A DNA stretch of 64,000 bases from Takakia lepidozioides (lineage: Eukaryota > Streptophyta > Takakiopsida > Takakiales > Takakiaceae), in contig CM060733.1 in assembly GCA_030704615.1 (NCBI GenBank), positions 69,626,001 to 69,690,000 of the forward strand, in the 5' to 3' direction. The translations under genes were made by a program, and so were the position numbers. Shown one piece after another: positions 1 through 11,300 of the stretch. Under the pieces are notes generated by a model. That model saw only the letters and a program-made list of their open reading frames with translations, searched no databases and had not been told where the DNA came from. Position 1 is the stretch's first letter. Each line of letters begins with the position of its first letter.

Positions 1-2
1 TT

Positions 3-1591
3 GGGGGTATTGCGGCTGCCCAACGGGGCAAGATGCCAACACTAGCCGCCTTTACAGCTGCAGTTAGTTGGCCTGGAAGGTTGCTGGAAGGCAATGCCCA
101 TGCAGAGGATGTGCCACCTCCAGCAGAGCAGGATGACATGCATGGTATGGTGGAGTTGCCTGCCATGGTTGCTCACACTCCATTGTGGGGTACGAGCAAG
201 GATTTGCAGCAGGTTGCTGATCGACGGGTGCAACAAGCCTGGGTAGAGGCTTTTGTACCGTCAGGAGAGGAGGAGAGTGCAGGACCACCTCAGTTGTTAC
301 CATTGGATACCACACCTATTGTGTGGCAGTATCCGGATGAAGGCATTTGCCTTCTGGACTTGTTTGGCGGGATCAGCACCGGATTGGCTGCTGTGCTACA
401 GGCAGGTGTGCGGGTAAGGCGTTACCTGTATGTGGAGAGGGATGAGACTGCACGACGCGTCTCACTGCGCCATGTGGCTCAGTTGGTACAACAGTACCCT
501 GACTTGTTGCCTGTGTCTGCAGTTCGTTGATACCAACAAGCCTTGCCAGCAGACATTTCCTTGTTGGGGGCGCAAGATTTGGAGCAGGTTGGCTCCATTG
601 ATCTGATAGTGGCAGGTTGGCCCTGCCAAGGGCATTCATCAGCCGGGCATGGCAATGGATTGCGAGACTCGAGGACGGGTCTGTTTTGGGAGATGGTGCG
701 GGTTTTGCGCCACTTGCAGCTTCATCAAGCTGTATCTCCAGCATACATCTTGGAGAATGTGCCACTGATGGGCGATTCTCGGGCCAGGGTGATGGCCAGT
801 GTGCATCAAGTCCGGTCGTGGCTTGGGTTAGCAGTGCTGCTGGATGCAGCTGCAGTGGGATCACGGGCTCATCGTCCACGGCTATGGTGGACTAACTTGA
901 TGCCACCCGCACTGCTCAAGCGTGCATTTGATGGGGTGCAGCAGCCAACACACCTCATAGTGGACAACATTTTGGACACATGGAGGCAGTCTCAATGTGT
1001 GAGACACGATGACCGTTCGTCTTTGGCAGTGGTCAACAGTGTGGGTCAACCACGAGCAGCATTACCTACACTTTTCAGCTTCCCAGGATCCCATGCTTTT
1101 CGGGATGGTGGACCTGGCCTCCTGTGGGATGCTCAGTTGCAACAGTTAGTGGAGCCTAATGTCGACGAGCGAGAGCGGGCTATGGGATTTTCCACTGGGA
1201 CCACGGCGGTGCCTTCTCTTTCTGAGGCATCACGTCGTCAGGTGTTGGGGCAAGCAATGGATCTCAATTGCTTGACCTGGATTATCAGCTTGGCTATGGC
1301 TGAGCAACGTAGAGTGCGGAGTGCACTTCCCTTGACGGTCTCTCTGCCTACCGAGACGGTACAGGCAGCGAGTGGGGGCGAGCCGGTGAGGACCACGGGG
1401 TGTAGACATCCATGGCACACGTGGGGGTGCTCGAGGTTCAGAGGGAGTTGGCAGCCAAGGCAGCTGTGATGGATGAGGTTGGGGATTCTTCTCGGGATGA
1501 GGAGGTTCTCAATGATGAGATGATGGGGCAGGATGAGGCCTTGTCATTGACTGAGCAGGAAGGGAGTACTGCTCAAGAGGTTGCAGCATAG
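3..1591 (+). pseudogene. Protease tail plus cytosine-5 DNA methyltransferase of gypsy copy 1
   Basis: The frame is open from position 3 and first encodes the region after the protease, then a C5 methyltransferase. Motif I (DLFGGI.TGL, SAM binding) is at about 348-392. Motif IV (GWPCQGHS, catalytic Cys codon 624-626) follows, then motif VI (ENV, 753-761). A motif VIII-like stretch (AHRPRLWWTN) is near 862-897, with motif IX/X-like residues (RERAMGF, then LGQAMDLN) at about 1170-1270. The motif VIII form resembles the DNMT3/DRM type RxRYFWGN, so I infer a DNMT3-like origin. The span between VIII and IX would be the target recognition domain. A TGA at 528-530 and a one-base frameshift near 1441 break it; copy 2 lacks both. 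The frame ends at TAG 1589-1591 and RT continues in the same frame. The enzyme would methylate cytosines in DNA, possibly the element's own copy or its insertion site. Confidence 0.9.
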
Positions 1592-3160
1592 CAACCACGG
1601 GACGCGTCCTCTACCTCTAAGCCCACTGGACTTAAGGTTGCAGTTACGGAGGACAGTTGGGAGCCTGACATTGGACCCATTGTCACCGGAGGAGAGAGAC
1701 GACGTATACGGCGGTTCCTGAGGGCTTACAGGAATTGCTTTGCCTTCAGTTTGAAGGACTTGGGAGCACTGAAGGGTCAAGAGATCCGTATTGAGTTGGC
1801 CACTGACACGCCAATCTTTCGGAGACCCTATAGATACAGTGACATGGAGAGGTCTTTGATTCAGATGAGGACTCAAGATCTCTGGGAGGCAGGTTTGGTG
1901 GAGCTATCTGGTGGAGAGTATGCTTCAGCCACAGTGATGCCAGCCAAGAAGGATGTCTATGGCAATTGGACGGAGAGACGTATGTGCGGTGATTACCGGC
2001 CTGTAAATCGTCAGACCAAGTCCGATAGGTATGCCATGCCGACACCAGAGGAGATCTTTGATGCCATTGGGCATTCCAAGGTCTTTAGCACGTTGGATTT
2101 ACGATCCGGATATCACCAGTTGCCGATCAAGGAGGCGGATAAGCAAAAGACGGCATTCTGGGGGATCAATGAGCACGGGAAGGATTGCCTATACCAGTGG
2201 CGGTTCTTACCATTTGGGCTTAAAAACGCTCCCGCTGAGTTTCAAAGAGTCATGGACAGGATTCTAGCAGGGGTGGAGTTTGCTCGGTGCTACATAGATG
2301 ACATCATCATCTTTAGTGCTACGGTGGAGGGGCATGAGAGACACCTTCAGGGGGTATTTGAGCGCTTGAGGACGCACGGATTGAAGTTACATCCGGGCAA
2401 GTGCAAGTTTTTCCACAACCAGATTGAGTATCTGGGTCACATGATATATCCTGGAGGATTGGGGGTACAGCAGTAGAGTCCATTGCACAGGTTCCACGCC
2501 CCACGGATGTGAGCCGAGTTCGAGCTTTCATGGGGTTAGCAAACTATTACAGACGGTTTGTTAAGGGATTTAGTGCCATTGCAAAGGCTCTAACCAAGCT
2601 GACCAAGGTGGACCAGGAGTGGCAGTGGGAAGATGAGCAAGAACAAGCTTTTCAAGAGCTCAAGGCGAGGTTGACCTCGGCGCCCATCTTGAGACGACCT
2701 ATCAGGGGGCGTCCTTTTCAGCTGCATACAGATTGGAGCATGCTGGGGCTTGGAGCGGTGCTCACACAGGTGGATGATGAGGGAAGAGAGTTCGTAGTGG
2801 CTTATGCTAGCCGCTCGAACAATGCTGCAGAGTCTAAGTATAGCTCATATGAGGGAGAATGCTTAGCTGCAGTGTGGGCCGTGGCACACTTCAGGTGCTA
2901 TCTATACGGCAATCTCTTCACCCTTGTCACGGATCACCAACCACTCAAGTGGTTGATGGAGTCAGACAAGCTTACGGGGAAGCTTGCACGGTGGGCACTC
3001 ATCCTTCAAGAGTATGACTTTCAGGTGGTGCATCGACCGGGTTTGGTCAATCGCAATGCAGATGGGTTGAGTCGCAATCCATGCACGAGCCAGCAAGATG
3101 ACACTGGAGCTCAGTGGCATGGTGAGACGGACGAGGAGATGGTGCCCGATGGCATGCATC
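1592..3160 (+). pseudogene. Reverse transcriptase and RNase H of gypsy copy 1
   Basis: Starts in frame directly after the TAG at 1589-1591. RT runs to about 2480: the fingers region includes RRMCGDYRPVNRQT, then STLDLRSGYHQ with a catalytic Asp, the LPFGLKNAPAEFQRVMD block, and the active site YIDDIIIF (about 2290-2313), the usual Y-x-DD. The connection continues with FMGLANYYRRFVKGFS. RNase H follows: a TDWSMLGLGAVL core, the YSSYEGECLAAVWA helix and a TDHQPLKWL block. An apparent short deletion near 2473 shifts the frame relative to copy 2, and a further one-base frameshift lies near 3150. It would copy element RNA into cDNA and remove the RNA strand in virus-like particles. Confidence 0.93.
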
Positions 3161-4772
3161 TGCATTTCTGTGTATCTTGGCAGCGGAAGGCCAGGTTGGA
3201 CCTGCAACAGGGATGACTGTAGATCAAGTGTCTGAGGACCCTGAGGCCAGCAATGAGCAAGGTGGCGCCAAAGATATACATGAGGATTCAGTTGTGTTGG
3301 ACTACCTCCGCACTGGAGACACTGCAGCCACTGTGACTGCCAAGGAGAGGGATCGGATCCTACAACGAGCCAAGAGGTTCAAGTGGGAGGGGACACACCT
3401 GCTCCGAGTGTGGGAGGATGGTCGAGTGAGGATTGTGCCTCACCCAACACAGCGGGCACGGTTAGTGCGGCATGCCCATGAGGAGTTGGGGCATTTTGGG
3501 GTGCGACGCACTCATAGTCTACTGCAGGGGCAGTATTGGTGGCGTGGTATGCACACAGAGGTGCAACAATTTGTGGCTAGGTGCATGGTGTGTGACAGGG
3601 TGCGTGCTTCATTCAACGCCCCTACTCCACAATTGCACCCTCTTCCGATCATGGGATTGGGCTACAGGTGGAGTCTTGACTTCGCAGGGCCGTTGCCACT
3701 GACCATGCGCCACAACAAGTACGTGTTGGTGATGGTGGAACACTTCTCCAAGTGGATTGAATTGGTTCCATTGCCTGATAAGGCTAGTGAGGGAGCTGCG
3801 TATGCATTCTTGGATTGTGTGCTTAGCCGATTCGGTGCTCCAGCTGAGGTACTCACGGACCAAGGGAGAGAGTTCTTGGGGGAGTTTCAGGCTTTGTGTG
3901 ACAAGGCCTTGATAGACCACCGCACCACTTCTCGGGATCATCCTGAGGCCGATGGCTTGGCAGAGAGAGTTGTTCAGACAGTAAAGAGGGGTTTGCGCAA
4001 GTATGGCTTGCAGAAGGGACACCTAGGAGATTGGGACCTTCAGTTACCCTGGTTAGCCATGGGCTACAGGTTCAGCAAGCAAGCATCACTTGCCTCCTTC
4101 TCACCATACTTTCTTCTCTTTGGCCGAGAGCCGGATTTGCCTACATCCATTCGCAGAGAAGCTGCTACAGTTCTTAACCTTGACGATCCGGACGTGTGGG
4201 CACGTGCATGTGAGCAGCGTGCAGAGTTGTTCAAGAGAGTCATGCCCATGGCTTTCGAGAACCTTGCCATTGCACAACACCGTGATACGTTGAGGTATGC
4301 TACCATACGTGGTGGGGGCTATCGTCCTGGGGTTTGGAGATTCAACCCTGGTGACTATGTCTATCTGCAGCAGACTGCTTCTACGACCCTGGATGTGACT
4401 GCAGGACGTGTTATTTTGAGGGTTCGAGAGGTCTTGCCTTCAGGCGTCTTGGTCTTGGAGGGTCGGGATGGCATAACTTGGAAGGACCATGTGCGTAATT
4501 GTGCGCCATGTCACCTTCCGAATGTCGATGGCAGGATTGACCCAAACCTGGCAGTGGTATCTGCAAGTTTGAGGTGCATGTTGTGTGGGTCTGCTAAAGG
4601 GGCAGCCACCATGCTGGTGTGTGATCGATGCTCTAGAGGTTGGCATATGGGATGCTTGACTCCACCTCTTGAGATGGTTCCGGATGGGATTGGTTATGTC
4701 CACATTGCATTGGATAGTGGGAGTGGATACAACCATGGAAGGTTAACAAGAAATGCAAGGTCCAGCTACTAG
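3161..4772 (+). pseudogene. Integrase with C-terminal PHD finger, gypsy copy 1
   Basis: The HHCC zinc-binding domain is at about 3465-3600 (HAHEELGHFG through CMVCDR). The catalytic core has WSLDFAGPLP (first Asp), VLTDQGREF (second Asp) and HPEADGLAERV (Glu), about 3670-3980. A C-terminal domain follows to about 4500. In place of a chromodomain the protein ends in a PHD finger: C-x2-C at 4575-4586, then C-x2-C, H-x2-C. The last Cys pair is lost here by a one-base frameshift near 4686; copy 2 keeps all eight ligands. Integrase inserts cDNA into the host genome. PHD fingers commonly read histone H3 tails, so I infer a targeting or chromatin-tethering role, by analogy with chromodomains of chromoviruses. 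Confidence 0.9.
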
Positions 4773-4957
4773 GAGACCTTGAACACACGAGGTCCTGGCT
4801 CAAGTTCACAGATTGCAAGATGACGACTAACGATGGGGCTACTCTTGTACCCGACCTCTTGGTCTATAGAGTTTGAGTGCAATAGGGACAGTGATAGAGG
4901 ACTTAGTACGGCTGTGGCTATTACATCTTGTAGCTATCTGGAGGTAGAGGGACCTAC

Positions 4958-4977
4958 CCACCAGCTAGGGGGGCGAT
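4958..4977 (+). other. Polypurine tract of gypsy copy 1
   Basis: The tract ACCAGCTAGGGGGGCGAT sits immediately before the TG that opens the 3' LTR. An almost identical tract lies at the matching place in copy 2 (36597-36618, - strand). It would prime plus-strand DNA synthesis. Conservation in both copies while neighbouring noncoding sequence diverges supports the call. Confidence 0.75.
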
Positions 4978-5504
4978 TGTGGCAGACTACTTTATTGTGC
5001 ATATATATGTGGTGTGGTTTGGACAGCGATGTAGTTGTGTAGCGATATGTATGCGCACGACAGCTGTCAAGTTAAATAATCACAGTGCGAAAACAACTAG
5101 AATAAAACTAGTTATTTGTATTTAACACTTGGATTTAGGTCAAGTGTTAAATCAGGTGTCAAGTTTAGTTTGACACCTGAACGGCCTTATCTTCACGAAA
5201 GCGGCAGTCGCGTGGCTCATCTCTCTCGAGTTGAGCCTGCACGACCGAGCTCCTGCATTGTTTAGGACTGAGTGTGCTTATGATGGGAGTATAGGTTGTT
5301 GTGGGGTAGAGTCCCCATAGCTTGGGGTGCCCCTGGCTCGACTATTATCTTAACGAGTGATAGCGATGGATTTCATGTTTCTTGTGTTGAAAGTGTGTGT
5401 CCTATAGCTTTCTTATCATTGTGGCAGACTACTTTATTATGCATATATATGGGGTGTGGTTTGGACAGCGATGTAGTTGTGTAGCGATATGTATGCGCAC
5501 GACA
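4978..5504 (+). repeat. 3' LTR of gypsy copy 1, with terminal duplication
   Basis: Starts TGTGG after the polypurine tract and ends CGACA at 5504. The first 85 bases (4978-5062) reappear almost unchanged at its end (5420-5504), separated by a 357-base middle part. Copy 2 has the same A-B-A arrangement with a longer A. The 5' LTR is outside the window, so target-site duplication and exact borders cannot be checked. Alternatively the true LTR is only the 85-base unit. Confidence 0.65.
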
Positions 5505-7140
5505 TATGACTTGCATCCTGAGTTGCGCCTAGGCCAGTTCCAAGGGAACAATGGTGGCCGGGGGCGAGGTGGACCAGCCCAGAGAGGACGAGGTGGCCGG
5601 GCACGACGTGCAGGCCAAGGGCAAGCTCAACATGGCCAAGGACGCGGAGGTCAGGGTGTTGACCAAGGCATGGCCAACCGGCTTCAGCAGCTAGAGCAAA
5701 GGCTCACTGCCATGGCTACAGCTCAGGCGGTACCGGCTCCCAGACGGGATGGTCCACCTCCTGCGTCTGAGGGAGGAGATATGGGAGGGGGAGGAACTGC
5801 ACAAAGAAGTGACAGATACCATAAGGGAAATGCAGAAGAGCACTGATATTCCTATGGTAGATTCATCTTATTCTGAAAGAGAAGAGGAAGTGAGTGAGGA
5901 TGAAGGGAAGAAAGAGGCTGCAGACATGCATAGTAATGAAGGGACTTTGGCTGAAGTAATATGCCAGTCCAAAGCGGAGATTACCATTGGACAGCTATTG
6001 GCTGTGGCACCTTATTGTAGACACAGGTTGTATCAAGCAATCAATCGAATTGCCCATGTGACATAGAACACAGACCTGAACAGCAAGGTGACTAGTTATA
6101 ATGTGAAGCCGGAAGGGCGAGAAACAGTCATGGACTTTGATGATTCTATGCTAGTAATCCAATTGAGAATTGGAAGCACAGAACTAACTGATGTACTGAT
6201 AGATGGAGGCTCTGGAGTGAATATCATGACAGACCAATTAAGGCAGAAGCTTGGTCTAAGTAACATGAAACCAGCCCCATTTACAGTAACAATGGCAGAT
6301 CAAAGAAGTGTACAGCCATTGGGATTGATAAGAGGAGTTAAGATAAAGATTCAAAAGATGATCTTTATGATCACAGTAACTGTGTTGAAAATGGATGAAA
6401 TCATGGAGGCTTACTTCTTATTATTGGGACGTCCGTGGCTGAAACAGGCCAGGGTATTCCATGACTGGAATTCTCAGTTACTAACTGTGCATAATGGGAT
6501 GCACAAGATACAAATTACCACTAAGAAATCTAGTAGATTACCTGCTACGAGAAGACCTCGTGGGGTCACGGAGTATGACTGGAGGGGAGGACTGGATGAG
6601 GAGCACGAAGTTACTCTATTCGCTGCACACCCAGAGTGGGAACAGGTTGCAGAGATGCAGCTGGAAGGCCTAAGTTGTTTAAAAGGTATCTGCTGTGGTG
6701 TAGTGACAGCAACACCAATTGAAGGTGAAATAAGCAGTTACCCACCACATTTTTATGAAGAAAGAGAAGGAGAAATGGAAATCCTAGAGGAACCAGCCAC
6801 TGTGAGTTTACAGGATGAAGTGGTGACTGGTTGGACAATCACAGCTGAATCTGTAAGCATAGCCACTCTAGTTTTCCTCATCTCCCTCTCCATAGCTACA
6901 ACATGCAATGAATGTCTTGACAGGCTGTCTCTAGAAGAAAGACAATACGGATGGGTTTATGAGGAACTGCTGTTTGATCCCCCATGTGCCTCATAATACA
7001 ACAAGTATGGACAAATGAATCTCTCAACATTCTGTCTTTAGAAGAAAATCCATATTGGTCTAAAAAGAGTTGTTGTCCGATTGGCTCATGTGCGTGTGAC
7101 TTGCGTAAGATATGTGCGCACTGTGGCTAAGTGCTTCGAG
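5505..7140 (+). pseudogene. Gag/protease remnant of a second Ty3/gypsy element
   Basis: Directly after the LTR comes a Gly/Arg-rich stretch (about 5520-5700, repeated GRGG-type blocks) that looks like a gag C-terminus. A frame change near 5750 leads into a frame running to 6996 with one TAG at 6064. It holds a pre-protease region (EITIGQLLAVAP, about 5970) and a retroviral-type aspartic protease, LIDGGSGVNIM (about 6196-6228) with flap/core to LLGRPWL (6421-6441). After 6996 a shifted frame continues the same protein to about 7135 (SLNILSLEENPYW..., then Cys/His-rich). This is a different family from copy 1; RT and integrase are absent. Whether it belongs with the RT fragment at 62513-64000 is unknown. 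Confidence 0.75.
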
Positions 7141-8302
7141 GGTAATGAAGAGCCCATTCATTTTCTTGGACATACAATGGCTTGTGTAAGTACGGTATAC
7201 TGAGTCTGCTCTTGTGGGGGAATATATAAGAGCTATGGAGGAGGTAAGATACCTTCAACATTGGGGTCCTCAATGGTCTCACATATTGTATTGATGAGTT
7301 CTCCTTGGACCAGTATTTGCAATTCCTGCAGGATCAACAAAGTTGTGCATTTTATTCCTTGTAACCTTCTGTCAACATAATGTCTACCTTGCCATACTAT
7401 GACCTTATGGCAAGCAACTGTTTGGTAGACCTCCAATGTATTGGAGGATTCCACAACCCTGAAATGTCATAAAGGTTTTTTCATGGAGTAGCATTTCCAA
7501 AACAATCTGGTACATGCATCATCATCATTCAAATGCCTTTATTAATACCGTGGTTTCTTGTGCCTACACTGCAGGACATTGAACAGCTCCCTCTGTCCTT
7601 CTTGAACATGTTCTCTCACCTTCTCACTGTGGAGAACACTTTATCTAAGCTACTATGCATTGTTAAGGCAACTTTAAACCATAGATTATTGTGATTCTGA
7701 TGACAAAAACTCCACCCCAGCCTCTCACAATGCATAGACTTCCTACCATAACGAAGCAGTGCTTGAGACGTCCATAAAGACGAGATGGCTGGAACAACCA
7801 TGCATATAAGACCGCTTATTATTAATCAATATGATTGGTGACTGCAATTTGGTGGCCGAGATCTGAAGAAGACATGCATCTCATTGCAACGCAACGATGT
7901 AAGGAGAAAGTGAAAAGCAAGGTAGTGCCTGTTCATGGCATTGTTCCTTCAGTTCGTGGTAAGAGGCAACAAGCTTGTTGCAGCGTGTGTGGTGGTCTAA
8001 CTGCACCGGCCCTCTTGGCTTTGGATAGGATGGTCCCAAGGCCTTTCCAAGCAAATAAACGCAATCAGTACATGACAACAACAAGCCCCTTCCAGCGACA
8101 ATCTGGCTTGTGTTGGCCACTACTTGTGTATTAAATCTAGATGACGAACATCTAATATCCACAACATGTTTGTATTGACACAGGGATTGCATGTGTGCAG
8201 AACATACTGTATGTTCATGGAATTTACTCCTAAATGGACTTGAAACAAACTTTATCTTTATCTTTATCTCTACTTCTAAATGAACTGGTGTGAGGAGAAC
8301 AA
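7141..8302. other. No gene recognised
   Basis: Both strands hold only short frames without family resemblance. The stretch includes the likely 3' untranslated and downstream region of the CCDC13-like gene (TTTATCTTTATCTTTATC at about 8247-8264). I see no RNA gene or terminal repeat. Confidence 0.5.
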
Positions 8303-11300
8303 CTACTCAGGGAGCCTAGGCAACAATGGCCCTTCATCCCTTACATAATGCATCACTGTTGAAGTATCAAAGGTTTTACTAGGGCCCAGTCTGCTATAAG
8401 CAAAAACCTTCTTCCCAGACTCCTTGTCAAGGAAGGCGAGCAATTGCATATCCTATCGGATTTAACCAGTGGGCTGCAATCCCATAATCAATGTGTCATC
8501 TGTTGGGAGCTCAACAGGTGCAAGTTTCATCATATGAGGGAAGAGAGGTTTTCCTGTTCATACCTGTCTTGCTGCTGCAAGCTCAACAGTAAGAGCTTGA
8601 ATGAGAAGATCATCATTCTGGCTTTTACTTAAAAATAGTCCCAACTTGTCCCTTGCCCCCCTCAACTGCCATAATCACAGCAAAACACTTCAAACCTCTG
8701 AAGTACATATAAATCAATCTCTGAAAGGAAATCGATCCAGCTGCTTGGTGGGCTGTAAAATGCCATGGGTCGCCCCAGTCCTGCAATGAATCAGCATCTG
8801 ACGTAGTCACACACACCTTGAGGACCCCTCTGTATTCTATGCTAGCAGGCACACTTCCTGGCCAGTACCTCAAACTGCCCAAGAAACAGACAAACGTAGA
8901 GACAGGATAAAACCATAGCATCCTTTATGCACCTATTTGACTCACTAAACACAACACTGGCGGTTACCTCTTTCTCCAAGATATTTCTGAGAGCAATCAC
9001 ACCATCAAGTCTCTGCTTCTGCTTTCCCCATGAGGATCTCAATGCCTGCATTGTTCTGACCATGGCTGTCACTGACTCTGCTAATCATACAGCCTGTCTC
9101 CATACTATTCTATCTTTCCCCTCTCGGAAAACACTGTACTTAATTAAAAGACCATAAATAGCCTTAAGAATGAGATATATTGGCAGCTCTAAAAATCAAA
9201 GGGAAACTGTGAGGCCAACAGCCACACATCAAATAACTGTGTCTATGACAGCTGACTAGGTATGATGTCCAATTATGACCACAAAGTCAATGCCAACATG
9301 GAAATCATTCAGCTGTACCCCTACTCTAAGCCACATAAGGAACTCCCTTAGGACCATCAATTCTTATCCACCGCGGCCTCTAAGGTCTAATCAATGAATG
9401 GGGTAAACTTTCTGGAGTTTTGGTCTATTTGATCCATCCTTAAAAGAAAGATGGTATGACTCACCAAAAAATCATGGACCAGTTTATCATACTGGAGCCG
9501 TCGGTCATGGTCCACTAGTTCAAGCTGGTTTCTGTGAAGAATCTCAATGGTCCGGCGCTCATCATTTGACGTACTATCGTAGCCTGGGATGGGGGAGGGT
9601 GTCAACTCCTGCAATTGAGCCTTCAATTCTGCCACCCTGTCCTGAAAGCATAGGTGACCCAAGAAATCCATATGCCAATAGCAAAAAGAATGAAGTTCGT
9701 CTTAAGGGAGTGGCTTTCAGCTGAGGAACTGAGCATAAGATGTTACAGAAGTCCAAAGCTTGTCCTCGAGATAACTATCTCTGTTTTCATGATGACCTGT
9801 GGATGCTGAGCTTTATTCATTCGTTGTATGCACACATAAAATGATCTGCACATGATGTAAAAGAAAACAAGCATTTCCATTACCCTTAGGAGGGATCCCA
9901 CCCAACCTGTGCCTTCTTCCACCACCTGGTGTCACATTACAGCACCTATATTTCAGGAACAAATTGTATCAAATAGAAATCATAGATATTGTAATGTAAC
10001 ACTTCTATTATGAAGGAGTAGCCTTCCTTCAAGACAATCTGCACACACAGAAGACCCTGTAATAGACTTGCCTAAGAGCAAGGCCCCCATTCCAATCTCT
10101 GTAATCTAAAGCTACAGGTTATGAACCTCAGTACAACAGTGGAATGATCATAATGAAGAAGGATGTCAGAGAAAGCCAGCATAACTATGAGCAAAAGTCA
10201 GGCTCTTCAAAGTTTCAGTGATAACTGGTACACTTGTCCCTCTGGCAGTCCATGGATGTGCTTAGTACTCTCTTCCTTTGTCCTTTCTGACTTCCAAAAA
10301 CCAATTGCACATTAAATTTATCCCACGCACTCCTCAGAGCCATCAACTTCAGCACCTAAAAAGAAACATGTGAGGACTAAATTACATTGAAACAACACAT
10401 GAGAGGTCTATGAGTATGATCGCATATCAATATCATTATGTGAAGTGCCCAATATAATGTCCTCAGCAGGAAGTACAAAATGACTGTAAGGATATGACCT
10501 TCTGCAGGGGAATGCGGTCACCAACTTCCCGCTGGATGATATGATGCAGCTTGACTATCTTGGAATCCAAAATCGCCTCATTTGCCTGTACCTCCAGTAG
10601 CTTCTTGTTTGCCTAACCCACCCACAAACTGTGTCCCCAGTGTAAGAACCTGAGCTAGGTACAGTACTGTGTACAACACAGAGAAAATGGAGAAATGTCC
10701 AAGCATATATTGGTCCATCCTAATACGAGTCAAAAGCAGAAGGGAGGCCTTTTTTAATGCATGGTAGAGCCAGCTTGTGATCCAAGATCTATTTCTGAGA
10801 ATATAAATAGACACTGATTTAACATGTCACCCAGGAGAGCAATGCTGTGACACCTTCATCCACAATTTCATCCCCCCATCTCTGAAAAATTGAGAAGCAG
10901 AAACTGTGACGTAGCAAGAATTCAACTGAGCAGCCAACAAATTCTCTCACATAAGGTATTGAGCAAGAGGCAGCAAGAGGGCGACCCTATGGTACTTGTC
11001 CACCCAGTAATTGAGACCAGCTTTGATGGAACTGTCCTCTTGCCCCTTTAGCTTTTGTCTGTTCAGCAACTGCATTCCACAAGTCACAAGTTCCCATTTA
11101 CTAAATCACATACTTCTCTCACTCTGTTGTGGATGCACTTGTCCTTTCTCTAATTTGCTAACTCCTGACCCTCTCTGGATATTTTCTCGATCTCTCTTTC
11201 CTCTTTCAGAGATGGGCTTTCCTTTCCTCGGTCAGTCTGCTGCATGTGGCTATTAGTCCACAATTGGCTGATGACAACTCCCATGGTGGACATCTCCTTT

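Larger units (their letters stand above)
1..5504 (+). mobile_element. Ty3/gypsy LTR retrotransposon with DNA methyltransferase and PHD finger, copy 1 (5' end outside window)
   Basis: A long run of retroelement coding DNA in order: protease tail, C5 DNA methyltransferase, reverse transcriptase, RNase H, integrase, PHD finger, polypurine tract (4958-4976) and 3' LTR (4978-5504). RT before integrase places it in Ty3/gypsy. The gag, most of the protease and the 5' LTR lie before position 1. Comparison with the second copy (35961-43320, other strand) shows at least five private lesions here: a stop at 528, and frameshifts near 1441, 2473, 3150 and 4686. The coding order and flanking tract are seen directly; autonomy of the ancestor is inference. 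It is inserted in the gag region of another gypsy element that resumes at about 5505. Confidence 0.93.

Noticed and set aside
528-545. Stop between methyltransferase motifs I and IV as a second programmed recoding site
   Set aside because: Copy 1 has TGA and copy 2 has TAG two codons further on; the positions differ, so these are independent decay events, unlike the shared stop at 1589.
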